Shown: positions 43,265 to 52,971, counted from the stretch's first letter. The stretch: DNA of 64,000 nucleotides from JAFLCM01 sp964510955 (GCA_964510955.1 CAZEDW010000013.1:1-64000); one strand, 5' to 3'. The notes: generated from the sequence alone by a model not told the origin. A program made the numbers and translations.

Positions 43265-44183
43265 TGTTGATGCGCGGCACGAGCTGGTCGCGGACGAGCT
43301 GGACGCAGAGGCGGTTGTCGCTCTCGGACGAGTTGTCGCCGTCGGAGAAATGGAAGAGGTAGATGTTCCACTCGCTGGCGGGGTAGCGCTGGTCGAGGAG
43401 CTCTTTGGCGCACTGGTAGGCGCTCGAGATGCGGGTGCCGCCGTCTTCGCGGATGCTGAAGAAGGTGGCCTTGTCGACTTCCTTGGCGCCGACGTCGTGA
43501 ACGATGTAGCGGCTGTCGATGCCGTCGTAGTTGCGGCGGAGCCAGGTGTCGATCCAGAAGGCTTCGAGGCGCACCAGCTCCTTCTGCTGGTCGCCCATGC
43601 TGCCCGAAACGTCCATCATGTAGACGATGACGGCGTTGTTCTGCGGCTTCTTGACCTCGTTCCAGCTCCGGTAGCGCATGTCGCGCTTGATCGGGATCAC
43701 CGTTGGGTCGTCGGGGTCGTACTGGCCGAGCATCACCTGGCGCTTGAGCGCTTCGCGGTAAGTTCGCTTGAAGCTGCGGAGCGAGGCGGGGCCGACGGGG
43801 CGGATGCCCGTGTATTTGTCGCGGATGGTCGTGAGCTTGCTGTTGCCCTTGGGCTGGATGCGGGGGAGCTTGAGCTCCTCGGCGAGCAGGTCGGCAAGTT
43901 CTTCCAGCGAGATGTCGACCTCGAGTATGTGCTTGCCTTCCTGTTCGCCGCCGGTGCTGCCGCCTTGGCCTTCACCCTCGCCCTCGCCCATGCCCACGCC
44001 GGACGAGTTGTCGCCGTAGCGGAAGGTGGGGGTGTCGAGGTCGTAGACGGGGATGGAGACGACGCCGCGGCCCTCCTTGCCGATCAGCTCACGGCGCTGG
44101 AGGAACTTCCGCAGGTCCTTGCGGATCTTCCCCTTGACGATCTGGCGGAAGCGCTGGTGGTCTTGTTCGATCTTGGCGACCAT
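43074..44183 (-). CDS. DUF444 (YeaH/YhbH-like) protein with VWA fold
   Basis: 369 residues from ATG 44183 (MVAKIEQDHQRFRQIVKGKIRKDLRKFLQRRELIGKEG), the normal family start; the open frame upstream is not coding. GVGMGEGEGEGQGGSTGGEQEGKH is the Gly/Glu-rich linker typical of the family. AVIVYMMDVSGSMGDQQKELVRLEAFWIDTWLR is a von Willebrand A fold with the MIDAS motif DVSGSM. In E. coli and Bacillus relatives act with PrkA kinase and SpoVR in stress or sporulation; neither gene is in the window. Its last 191 bp are duplicated at 39622-39812. Confidence 0.93.
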   Translation of the reverse strand: MVAKIEQDHQRFRQIVKGKIRKDLRKFLQRRELIGKEGRGVVSIPVYDLDTPTFRYGDNSSGVGMGEGEGEGQGGSTGGEQEGKHILEVDISLEELADLLAEELKLPRIQPKGNSKLTTIRDKYTGIRPVGPASLRSFKRTYREALKRQVMLGQYDPDDPTVIPIKRDMRYRSWNEVKKPQNNAVIVYMMDVSGSMGDQQKELVRLEAFWIDTWLRRNYDGIDSRYIVHDVGAKEVDKATFFSIREDGGTRISSAYQCAKELLDQRYPASEWNIYLFHFSDGDNSSESDNRLCVQLVRDQLVPRINMFGYCQVASAYGSGNFINVLHESFPGADQSRPNKRSDSIVVTSRVAGKDDIYDSLRTFFGAGK

Positions 44184-44469
44184 GTTGCTGTTGGCCGGCT
44201 GCGTGGATTGGGGTGACGGGCAAGACGCGCGTCGAATAACGCGACATGCTCCGGGGTTCATCGGCGCAACGGCGTGCGTTCCGTCCGGAGTTCTCCTCCA
44301 AGTTGTTCGCACCAGCGCCCGCCGTGGACGGCGCGAAGCGGGGGTGTTGCGGATATCGGTCAGGCCAGCAAGCGCCCCGCCCATCCGCGGATCACCCAAA
44401 CAAAATGCAAATATCTTCGCCCCTTTCCGCGGTTCGCCTTGGCTCCACGTACAATCCGTGCACCACCGC

Positions 44470-44913
44470 GTGCCAGCACCAAAATCCGACAAGTTCCGAA
44501 GCTCTGCCCGGCCCGAGGATCGCGAGGCCGCGGCCCGAGGCAGGGCCTACGGCGTAGCGGTGGAACTTGCCGGATCAATCATCGGCATGGCTTTGATTGG
44601 ATGGCTTCTCGATAGTTGGAGGGGTACCTCGCCCCGATGGACCCTTATTCTCACCGCCGCGGGCGCGGTGGGAGGTTTCTACAACTTCTTCAAGCGGGCC
44701 ATGGCGCTGAATCGAGAGCAGGCCGCGGCGTACAGGCGGGCTCACTCGGATTCACCCTCGCGTCCCTCGGCCACGGGCAGCCCGCACGCCGACGCGATGT
44801 TTGGAAGAAGTGAGGGTGTGGAATCGGTCTCGGAAGCGCCGGGCTTCGAAATGCCTACGGAGGAGGATGACTTGGAGCAGGACTGGCGGGGTGGAGCAGG
44901 CGGTCGAAGCTGA
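44470..44913 (+). CDS. atpZ: AtpZ/AtpI-type small membrane protein of the ATP synthase operon
   Basis: About 147 residues from GTG 44470; GTG 44458 in the same frame is an alternative, and neither has a clear ribosome-binding site. RAYGVAVELAGSIIGMALIGWLLDSWRGTSPRWTLILTAAGAVGGFYNFFKRAMALNREQ is the two-helix hairpin of the AtpZ / F1F0-ATPase gene 1 family. It may support assembly of the c-ring or Mg2+ supply. The C-terminal 60 residues are hydrophilic, acidic and not conserved in appearance. TACAAT at 44450-44455 could be the operon's -10 box. First gene of the atp operon. Confidence 0.78.
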   Translation: MPAPKSDKFRSSARPEDREAAARGRAYGVAVELAGSIIGMALIGWLLDSWRGTSPRWTLILTAAGAVGGFYNFFKRAMALNREQAAAYRRAHSDSPSRPSATGSPHADAMFGRSEGVESVSEAPGFEMPTEEDDLEQDWRGGAGGRS

Positions 44914-44941
44914 TTCGCAAATCTACATCAAATAAGCAGTT

Positions 44942-45403
44942 ATGAACGAGAACTCCACCCAGATCGGGTCGCAAAGCGCTGGCAAGCGGCCGTTGGTGCT
45001 TCCCACCGGAAGGCTGGTTGCGGCATCGGTTCTGGTCGCGGCCGTAGCGGGAGTCATTCTTTGGGGGCTTCTGCCGCTGGTGCGACCCAACGCCGGGCTT
45101 GGAATCGCGTTGGGAGTCGCGGCAGGGGGGCTGGGGTCGATCGCCGGCGTGCTTTTGGTGAAGCCGTGGCGTTCCCGGCCGGTGGCGATGTGGCCCACCA
45201 TGCTGCTTGCGGCGCAGGGGATCGGGTTCTTCGGCACACTGTTCGTGAGCGGTTTGCTATACTCGACGACCCGTCCCGATCCGCTCGGATTGGCGGCGGG
45301 TTCGGTCTTGAGTTTCGTGGGAGCGGTGATCGGTCACGCGCGGGTCTTTGCCTCGTGTGTCCGGTCGGTCGGCCCCTCCGCCGACTCCTCGGGCACGCCG
45401 TAA
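44942..45403 (+). CDS. AtpI-like ATP synthase operon membrane protein
   Basis: 153 residues with four predicted membrane helices: LVAASVLVAAVAGVILWGLLPLV, GLGIALGVAAGGLGSIAGVLLV, PTMLLAAQGIGFFGTLFVSGLLY and LGLAAGSVLSFVGAVIGHARVF. This matches the size and topology of AtpI, the operon's assembly protein, although no sharp motif proves it. It sits between atpZ (28-bp gap) and atpB, exactly where atpI is usually found, which is the main support for the call. No clear ribosome-binding site. Confidence 0.7.
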   Translation: MNENSTQIGSQSAGKRPLVLPTGRLVAASVLVAAVAGVILWGLLPLVRPNAGLGIALGVAAGGLGSIAGVLLVKPWRSRPVAMWPTMLLAAQGIGFFGTLFVSGLLYSTTRPDPLGLAAGSVLSFVGAVIGHARVFASCVRSVGPSADSSGTP

Positions 45404-45469
45404 GTCCCGTGCCGGTCCCGTCATAGCCCCCTTGTTCGGGTCGTTTGGGTCTGCCAGGAAACCTGCGTG

Positions 45470-46453
45470 ATGCTCGGCTCTGTCACTCTCTCCACGATGC
45501 TCCCCACGACGCTCGGCGCGGAAGATAACCCGCTGGCGCACGTGCTGGATAAGCCGCTCATCGCCCCGTTGCCGGGGCTGGAGTGGGCGGGACCTTTGCT
45601 CACGATGCACACGCTGACGATGCTGATCGCTGCGGTGCTGGCGGTGCTGGTGATCATCCGCGCTGCGGCGGCCATCGGCACCGGCCCGGCGTCGCAGGGC
45701 AACGAGCGGTTCGTCACCAAGGGCAAGCTGAGCCAGGTGATCGAGGTGATCGTTCTGTACCTGCGTGACAACGTGATCTACGCCCAGCTCGGGGCCGGGG
45801 TGGGCCGGGCGTTTGCCCCGCTGCTTCTGTCGATTTTCTTCTTCATCCTGTTCAACAACCTGCTCGGATTGGTCCCGCTGCTGGACATCCAGCACCTGAT
45901 CGGCGGCCTGGCCCTGAACAACCCGCACTTCGCGGTCGTGGGCGGCACCGCCACCGGGCGTCTCGCGGTGACCGCGGGCCTCGCCACCGTGGTATTCATC
46001 ATCTGGCAGGTCAACGGCATCCGGTCCTCCGGGCTCGGCGGCTGGCTCAAGCACTTCCTTGGCGGCGGGCCGGTGTTCCTGGCCCCGATCATGATCCCCG
46101 TTGAGATCATCGGCATGATCGTCAAGCCGGTCGCGCTCAGCCTGCGTCTGTTCGCCAACATGACCGCCGGGCACGTTCTGCTGGCGGTGCTGCTCGGGTT
46201 CACGGCGAGCGCTCCCAAGGCGCTGGGATGGCTGATGGGCTCGCCGGTGACCGTGGTGAGCGTGCTGGCGAGCGTAGGCATCATGTTCCTGGAGTTGTTC
46301 GTGGCCTTCCTGCAGGCGTTCATCTTCATGTTCCTGACGACGCTGTTCATCAGCCAGTTGATGCACCACCACCACGACGACCACGCCCACGCCGAGGAAT
46401 ACGACGCCGAGCACCCAGCTTCGAAAGACGAGGCGGTCCCTGTCTCGGCCTGA
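45470..46453 (+). CDS. atpB: F1F0 ATP synthase subunit a
   Basis: 327 residues from ATG 45470 (AGGAA 9-10 nt upstream). Membrane stator half-channel. Helices follow VILYLRDNVIY, with FFFILFNNLLGLVPL typical of subunit a. The essential Arg lies in VALSLRLFANMTAGHVLLAVLLGF. LFVAFLQAFIFMFLTTLFISQLMHHH is the last helix, followed by a His/Asp/Glu-rich tail (HHHHDDHAHAEEYDAEH). The tail could bind metal but is probably incidental. Longer than E. coli AtpB because of N-terminal and C-terminal extensions. Confidence 0.95.
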   Translation: MLGSVTLSTMLPTTLGAEDNPLAHVLDKPLIAPLPGLEWAGPLLTMHTLTMLIAAVLAVLVIIRAAAAIGTGPASQGNERFVTKGKLSQVIEVIVLYLRDNVIYAQLGAGVGRAFAPLLLSIFFFILFNNLLGLVPLLDIQHLIGGLALNNPHFAVVGGTATGRLAVTAGLATVVFIIWQVNGIRSSGLGGWLKHFLGGGPVFLAPIMIPVEIIGMIVKPVALSLRLFANMTAGHVLLAVLLGFTASAPKALGWLMGSPVTVVSVLASVGIMFLELFVAFLQAFIFMFLTTLFISQLMHHHHDDHAHAEEYDAEHPASKDEAVPVSA

Positions 46454-46571
46454 AACGGTTGAAATGAATCGGATAGCCCCCGCGGGCGTGTCGCCCGCGC
46501 TCACAGAACGAAGCAGTTTCCCAACACACCCGGCGCCGCGCGGCGCCCCAGCAAGTTTGGAGTGATCGAAG

Positions 46572-46910
46572 ATGAAGATGAGCAAGACGATGATGATGGT
46601 GACCGGCGCCGCCGCGCTCGCCTGCCTGTGCGGCTCCGCGATGGCCGCGGATATGAGCGTCGCCGACATGGTGACCACCGCCAAGGCCGCGAACTGGGGC
46701 CGCTACGTGGGCGCCGGTCTCGCCGCGGGCCTCGCCGTGATCGGCGGCGGTCTGGGCATCGGTCGCATCGGCGGCTCGGCCGTCGAGAGCATGGCCCGCC
46801 AGCCCGAGGCCTCCGGCACCATCGGCACCAACATGCTGATCGCCGCGGCGCTGGTCGAAGGCGCCACGCTGTTCGCCGTTCTGGGCGGCTTCTTGGCCCT
46901 CATCGGCTGA
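46572..46910 (+). CDS. atpE: F1F0 ATP synthase subunit c with signal-peptide-like N-terminus
   Basis: 112 residues, against about 70-90 in most bacteria. The first 25 residues (KTMMMVTGAAALACLCGSAMAA) look like a cleavable signal peptide ending in AMAA. The two-helix hairpin follows: GRYVGAGLAAGLAVIGGGLGIGRIGGSAVESMARQPEASGTIGTNMLIAAALVEGATLFAVLGGFLALIG. The ion-binding Glu is in ALVEGATLFAV, and RQPE is the polar loop. The Na+-ligand set (Gln on helix 1, Glu-Ser/Thr on helix 2) is not evident, so protons are the likely coupling ion. GGAG lies about 10 nt upstream. Confidence 0.94.
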   Translation: MKMSKTMMMVTGAAALACLCGSAMAADMSVADMVTTAKAANWGRYVGAGLAAGLAVIGGGLGIGRIGGSAVESMARQPEASGTIGTNMLIAAALVEGATLFAVLGGFLALIG

Positions 46911-46920
46911 TCTGGTTTTC

Positions 46921-46960
46921 CCCCACGCCCTCCCCGCAAGGGGACCGATCCGGCGTGGGG
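46921..46960 (+). other. Two-tier hairpin in the atpE-atpF gap
   Basis: Outer 9-bp stem CCCCACGCC (46921-46929) and GGCGTGGGG (46952-46960). Inner 5-bp stem TCCCC (46931-46935) and GGGGA (46940-46944) capped by GCAA, a GNRA tetraloop. It starts 11 nt after the atpE stop codon and no T-run follows. It may protect the atpE message or reduce read-through, raising the c-subunit yield. Confidence 0.6.
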
Positions 46961-47071
46961 ACCCCGGCACCGGCGCCCACTCTCGAATCGACGTGGGCGC
47001 GTCCGCTGCCCGCGTCCTCGCGCCGGACCGCACCCAGCGTTCCGCCCCGCCCCTTTCAGGATTCTCTTCTG

Positions 47072-47695
47072 ATGAAACGCCGCTTGCTCCCCAGCTCGCT
47101 CGCTCTGACCGCGATGCTCGCCCTCCCGGCCCTGGTCCTCGGCGCCGAGGAACACGCCGGCGGTCACGAGGCCGCCGCCACCCACGGGACCGAGAGCCCG
47201 ATGTTCTTCTCGCTGTTCCAGTACGGGATGGCGATCGCGGTGTTCCTGATCGTGTTCGCGGTGCTGGCCAAGACGGCGTGGCCGAAGATCCTCGACGGGC
47301 TCGACGCCCGTGAGAAGAAGATCCGCGAAGAGATCTTCGCGGCGGAAGAAAGCCGCAAGAAGGCGGCGGAGATGCAGAGCGCCCACGCCCGCGAGTTGGC
47401 GGCGGCCAAGGCCGAGGCGCAGCGGATGCTCGAGCAGACCCGGGCGGACGCGTCCCGCGCCGCGGTCGAGCTCAAGCTCAAGAACGAGGCCGAGATCAGC
47501 GCGATGCGTGAGCAGGCGCTGGCGAGCATCGAGGCCGCCAAGCGGGCGGCGGTGCAGGACATTTACAACGAAGCCGCCGGCATGGCCACCGCCGCCGCCG
47601 GCAAGATTCTCGAGCGTGAGCTGAACGCCGCCGACCAGGCCCGCCTGATCGAGAAGAGCCTCGGCGAGTTCCGGGGCGCCTACGCCGGCCGGTGA
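47072..47695 (+). CDS. atpF: F1F0 ATP synthase subunit b with signal-peptide-like N-terminus
   Basis: 207 residues from ATG 47072 (CAGGA upstream). It starts with a signal-peptide-like segment (RRLLPSSLALTAMLALPALVLGAEEHAGG). A single membrane helix follows (FFSLFQYGMAIAVFLIVFAVLAKTAW), then the long charged coiled-coil stalk (LDAREKKIREEIFAAEESRKKAAEMQSAHARELAAAKAEAQRMLEQTRADASRAAVELKLKNEAEISAMREQALASIEAAKRAAVQDIYNEAAGMATAAAGKIL). Peripheral stator of the enzyme. If the first segment is cleaved, the mature protein has the normal b-subunit size. Confidence 0.93.
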   Translation: MKRRLLPSSLALTAMLALPALVLGAEEHAGGHEAAATHGTESPMFFSLFQYGMAIAVFLIVFAVLAKTAWPKILDGLDAREKKIREEIFAAEESRKKAAEMQSAHARELAAAKAEAQRMLEQTRADASRAAVELKLKNEAEISAMREQALASIEAAKRAAVQDIYNEAAGMATAAAGKILERELNAADQARLIEKSLGEFRGAYAGR

Positions 47696-47702
47696 CCTCG
47701 GA

Positions 47703-47784
47703 AGGCATCAAGGCACGAGGCATCAAGGCATCCAGTTCTGATTTGAGCTTTGCGATTTGAAGATTTGAGTTTTCTCCGATTTGA
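47703..47784. repeat. Short direct repeats in the atpF-atpH gap
   Basis: AGGCATCAAGGCA occurs at 47703-47715 and 47718-47730 (15-bp period). GATTTGA then occurs four times, at 47740, 47754, 47762 and 47778. The block is AT-richer than its surroundings. It separates atpF from atpH by 96 bp where most operons have little or no gap. Confidence 0.8.
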
Positions 47785-47791
47785 ACCCCCC

Positions 47792-48400
47792 ATGCCCCTC
47801 ATCGACTCACCCCCCGACGCCCTGGCCCGCGTGTACGCGGTGTCGCTCTATCAGCTCGCCGAGAAGGAAGGCGGGCGCGGGCGTCTTGAAGAGCTCGCTT
47901 CGGAGCTTGAAGACCTGGTCGAGCTGACCCGCTCGATCCCGCAGCTCTCGGAGTTCTTCGCGTCGCGGATTCTCGGGGCCCAGGACCGCGAGGCGGCCAT
48001 CAGGAAGATGTTCGCCGGCCGCTGCAGCGGGCTGCTCACCAACTTCCTGCTGGTGCTGAACCGCAAGGACCGGCTGAACCAGCTGCTGCCGATCGCGGCG
48101 GCGTTCGACGAGATGATCCAGGAGAAGTTCGGTCGCATCGAGGTCGACGTCTACACCCGCCACGAGCTCAGCCGCGACCAGGTGATGGACATCCAGAAAA
48201 AGCTCGCCGAGCCCCTGGGCCGCGAGCCGGTGGTCCACGCCTACACCGATGAAAAAATGCTGGGCGGCATGCGCCTGCAGGTGGGCGACAAACTGGTGGA
48301 CGCCAGCGTCAGCACCATGCTCCGCAAGATGCGCGACCAGCTCCGAACCAGCGGGTCCGACACCCTCCGGGCCCGTTTCGACCGGCTCATTCAGGACTAG
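47792..48400 (+). CDS. atpH: F1F0 ATP synthase subunit delta
   Basis: 202 residues from ATG 47792. DALARVYAVSLYQLAEKEGGRGRLEELASELEDLVELTRSIPQLSEFFASRILGAQDREAAIRKMFAGRCSGLLTNFLLVLNRKDRLNQLLPIAAAFDEMIQEKFGRIEVDVYTRHELSRDQ is the N-terminal six-helix delta fold. GGMRLQVGDKLVDASVSTMLRKMRDQL is the conserved C-terminal part. It connects the stator to the top of F1. No obvious ribosome-binding site directly upstream; the preceding gap is filled with direct repeats. Confidence 0.93.
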   Translation: MPLIDSPPDALARVYAVSLYQLAEKEGGRGRLEELASELEDLVELTRSIPQLSEFFASRILGAQDREAAIRKMFAGRCSGLLTNFLLVLNRKDRLNQLLPIAAAFDEMIQEKFGRIEVDVYTRHELSRDQVMDIQKKLAEPLGREPVVHAYTDEKMLGGMRLQVGDKLVDASVSTMLRKMRDQLRTSGSDTLRARFDRLIQD

Positions 48401-48567
48401 TTCACCGCGGTGACGCGGAGGACGCGGAGAGAGACTTTGGTTGAAGACAAAGATGGTTTCTCTTCCGCAAATACGACCAAGCGATACGCCTCAAAACCGC
48501 AGCAACCCAACGCCCGCCGAAACCCACTCAGAATCCCCCTCCGTGTTCTCCGCGTCTCCGCGGTGAA
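48401..48567. repeat. Inverted-repeat element (MITE- or REP-like) between atpH and atpA
   Basis: The 30-bp left arm 48401-48430 begins TTCACCGCGGTGACGCGGAG, directly after the atpH stop codon. Its reverse complement, 26 of 30 identical, is at 48538-48567 and ends 15 bp before the atpA start. The 107-bp centre codes for nothing. Arms of the type TTCACCGCGGAGACGCGGAG are a known kind of dispersed intergenic repeat in many bacterial genomes (general knowledge). The element would form a long hairpin in the atp message. Confidence 0.78.
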
Positions 48568-48582
48568 AACTCAGGAAAGACC

Positions 48583-50136
<1,554 letters not shown>

Positions 50137-50358
50137 GCCGCTGACGCCAATCCGAATCAGTATTCGGCGGCGAAACCCACAGCACACAATTCCCTCGGCC
50201 CTGCCGGGGGGCGCTTTGTACTGGAACTGCCCGATAACAGCCATCCAGGGCCAGATATTGCCGGCGAGAGCCGGGATTTCTGCCGGGATTCCGGGCCTGA
50301 TCCGTTACCCTGAAACGCCCAATCGCCGCACCGGCGTTTGCTGTTGAGGAGCCTTGAG

Positions 50359-51723
50359 ATGTCGATCCAATGCCTGTCCTACTGCGCCGCTGCAGCCCTG
50401 ACGGTTACGGCCGCTTCGGCGGGCCACGCCCAGTCCCTTGTCGCCGCATCGACGCAGTCGGGCGGCGTCTCGACTCTCGTGGTCGTCGATCCCCTCACCG
50501 GTGGCACTCAGTCGTACCTCACCGTGCCCGTGTCCGGATCGGGCAACCGTCAAGTGTATTTCCTCACGCAGCTCCCCGACGGGCGTTTGGCCGCGTCGAT
50601 CTACACCGAAAACTCCAACGCCGACGTGACGTCGGACCTGATGCTCATCAACCCGCAGGTCGGCACGAGCACGACTGGGCCGTTCGGCGCTCCGCTCAGC
50701 ACGTCGTACATCGAAGGATTTGAGTATTCTCCGCGCCATGGCAAACTGCTGGTTTCCTTCGCGGCATTCGGAAACTTCGGCACCAACCGGTTGGCGGTCG
50801 TGAACTTCGACGGAAGCGTGGTCTCCACGACCGCCGCGCTCGCAGGAATCAGCGACCTTGACACGATCCTTAGTTCCGAGACGAGCGACTTATTTTTCGA
50901 CCTCAATGCCACGGCAAATCCGCGCGTGAAGAGCCTTGTCAACCCGCTTCCCGCGACGACATTCGCGGCGTTTTCTTCGCCGCCGACACAGACGGCCTGG
51001 TTCGACGGGGGTATCCATCCCACGACCGGTGAGATCATCTTCACTCGGCCCGTTTCGGGGCGGTCGCAGCTCACTCGGCTGGTGGGGAATGCCTATGAGA
51101 GCGGGGCCGACATCGCCAACAGCCTGCAGGTCCGCGGCATGACGTGGGCGTTTTTGCCCGCGCGAGCGTCTGTTTCTGCGGGCCCGCTGGTATGCCCGAA
51201 CGCCGCGGCTTCGTTCACTACAACCCCCGTGGGCACGGGGCCGTTCACGCAGCAGTGGCAATACATCGGCGGCCCGCCTCCCGCGAGTGTGACCGAGTGG
51301 ACGGACGTGGTTCCGGGCGCAAACGTCGCACCCGCCGGCACCGGCGCTCCGGGGCGATTCCTGTTCAACGCCGCTGGCGATCAGGGCTTGACGCTCACAG
51401 TCGACCGCGCCGCCCTGCCCAACGGCGACCCCGGCCAACCCAACTGGTCCCACGCCGGCGTCGGGCAGTTCCGTTTCCGCGTCATCGTTACCGGCGATGT
51501 CGGTGCCGCGTTCACGAGCCCAGAGGTCACCTTTCAACTGATCCCGGACCTGAACTATGACGGCGCCGTGAATACAGGCGATCTGACGGCGCTGCTTCTA
51601 CGGTTCGGCCAATCAGCGCCGGCGGGGTCCCCGGGTGTGATCGCTGACCTCAACGCCGATGGCGTGGTCAACACGGCGGATCTGACGCAGATGCTGCTGC
51701 GGTTCGGCCAAGCGTGTCCGTGA
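50359..51723 (+). CDS. Exported protein with Ig-like segment and dockerin-like tail
   Basis: 454 residues from ATG 50359 (GAGGAG upstream). The signal peptide is CLSYCAAAALTVTAASAGHAQS. Residues about 25-280 resemble a beta-propeller-like body (LVVVDPLTGGTQSYLTV, LAVVNFDGSVVSTTAALAGISDLDTI). Then an immunoglobulin-like region of about 100 residues (VSAGPLVCPNAAASFTTTPVGTGPFTQQWQYIGGPP...FRFRVIVTGDVG). The C-terminus carries two dockerin-like repeats (PDLNYDGAVNTGDLTALLLRFGQSAPAGSPGVIADLNADGVVNTADLTQMLLRFGQACP). Extracellular; function unknown. Confidence 0.78.
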   Translation: MSIQCLSYCAAAALTVTAASAGHAQSLVAASTQSGGVSTLVVVDPLTGGTQSYLTVPVSGSGNRQVYFLTQLPDGRLAASIYTENSNADVTSDLMLINPQVGTSTTGPFGAPLSTSYIEGFEYSPRHGKLLVSFAAFGNFGTNRLAVVNFDGSVVSTTAALAGISDLDTILSSETSDLFFDLNATANPRVKSLVNPLPATTFAAFSSPPTQTAWFDGGIHPTTGEIIFTRPVSGRSQLTRLVGNAYESGADIANSLQVRGMTWAFLPARASVSAGPLVCPNAAASFTTTPVGTGPFTQQWQYIGGPPPASVTEWTDVVPGANVAPAGTGAPGRFLFNAAGDQGLTLTVDRAALPNGDPGQPNWSHAGVGQFRFRVIVTGDVGAAFTSPEVTFQLIPDLNYDGAVNTGDLTALLLRFGQSAPAGSPGVIADLNADGVVNTADLTQMLLRFGQACP

Positions 51724-52152
51724 ACAAGCAAGTGCCAGTCGGACGCCCCACGCTCGCCACCAGGATAGTCGCGCCGTCTCCCTCGTGGCGCCTGGTCCGC
51801 AGGCGGTGCGTTTGCCCTGTGCTCGCCACCGTGTCTTGCCTCCCTGCCCTGCGCTTGAACGCCCGACGAAGGGGTGAGGGTCAGGCCTCGGCTGCGGCGG
51901 CTGCGTTCCAGGCAACGTCTTCCGCAGATATCGGGCATATCGATGGCCACCTCCGTCGGAACTGTTGACACCGCGCAACGATCGGTGCTTCTCCGGGGGC
52001 GCCAACTCTCGGGGTGATATCCCGGTCTTGTGACGTTTTACAACGACAGAGAGCGCCCGTGAATCACGCGGCACGCTTTTCGCACTCTCTCTGGCAGCGG
52101 TGCGATCGTTGCATCGCTTCTGGAACCACTCCGGGGTAGAAGGAGATTTGCC
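51724..52152. other. Gene-free 429-bp stretch between two exported-protein genes
   Basis: A weak 84-codon frame is present but unconvincing. Content: TTGACA at 51966-51971 without a matching -10, and a 10-bp inverted repeat GCAACGATCG (51975-51984) with CGATCGTTGC (52103-52112). AGAAGGAG stands just before the next start. It is probably the upstream regulatory region of the gene at 52153. Confidence 0.5.
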
Positions 52153-52971
52153 ATGAACCGTTCTGTTAACGAACGGCGCGCCCGCTGGGCGTGCGCCGCG
52201 GTTGGTTGCTGCGCCTGCGTGCTTGCTCTCGCCGGCGCTGCCCGCGCCGTTTCGACCTGCGACTGGTTCGGGATGTCGAGCTATGGCGCGTGCATCCCCG
52301 GCACGGCGTGCATCCCCGCCCAGTACGTCGCGGCGACCTGCCAGCCCATGCCCACCGGCATGGTGATGAGCGCCCGCATCGGGCCGGTCGGGTCCGACAT
52401 TGTGCAGAGCACCGTCGGCACGTTCTTTGAGCTGAGCTTCGACGGCGACCTGACCTGCGGCATGCAGGCGGGCACGTCGCTCAACGTCCACTTCAACGTG
52501 AACGCCGCGCACTCGGGGGGCACGCTGGTGCTCAACGGGGCCATGTTCATGGCCAAAGTCGACGACGGCAGCGGCAACTTCACCTACCTCAACGGGCACA
52601 TGTTCCCCAACGTCGAGATCGCGCCCGGCGGCAGCTACGCCAACCAGTTCTCCACGTTCCAGCTCCCCACCGGCGGCCCGACCGGCACCTGGACGATGTT
52701 CATCTCGTTCAGCTACAACGCGCCGAGCGGGGCGACGCTGGACCTGACGGCCAATCCGATCCTTGTGACCGTGGTGGCACCGCCGCCGTGCCCCAGCGAC
52801 ATCAACCACGACGGCGTAACGAACACCGGCGACCTCACGCTGCTGCTGGTGCGCTTCGGTCAGGCGACGCCGCCCGGCTCGCCCGGCGCGGGCGCGGACC
52901 TGAACGGCGACGGCTTTGTCAACACCGCCGATCTGACGCTCCTGCTGGTGAAGTTCGGGCAGCCGTGCTGA
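52153..52971 (+). CDS. Exported Cys-rich protein with dockerin-like tail
   Basis: 272 residues, start with AGAAGGAGA upstream. The signal peptide is ACAAVGCCACVLALAGAARAVS. The N-terminal part has several Cys (STCDWFGMSSYGACIPGTACIPAQYVAATCQ), then a beta-rich domain (VGSDIVQSTVGTFFELSFDGDLTCG...TWTMFISFSYNAPSG). The dockerin-like tail PPPCPSDINHDGVTNTGDLTLLLVRFGQATPPGSPGAGADLNGDGFVNTADLTLLLVKFGQPC is nearly the same as the one in the 138-residue protein of the island (39881-40297), including the paired Cys. Function unknown. Confidence 0.78.
   Translation: MNRSVNERRARWACAAVGCCACVLALAGAARAVSTCDWFGMSSYGACIPGTACIPAQYVAATCQPMPTGMVMSARIGPVGSDIVQSTVGTFFELSFDGDLTCGMQAGTSLNVHFNVNAAHSGGTLVLNGAMFMAKVDDGSGNFTYLNGHMFPNVEIAPGGSYANQFSTFQLPTGGPTGTWTMFISFSYNAPSGATLDLTANPILVTVVAPPPCPSDINHDGVTNTGDLTLLLVRFGQATPPGSPGAGADLNGDGFVNTADLTLLLVKFGQPC

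Noticed and set aside
51714..51968. 84-codon plus-strand frame in the 429-bp gap
   Set aside because: No ribosome-binding site, starts inside the preceding gene's end, and its composition is random-like (Arg, Ala, Ser, Cys).
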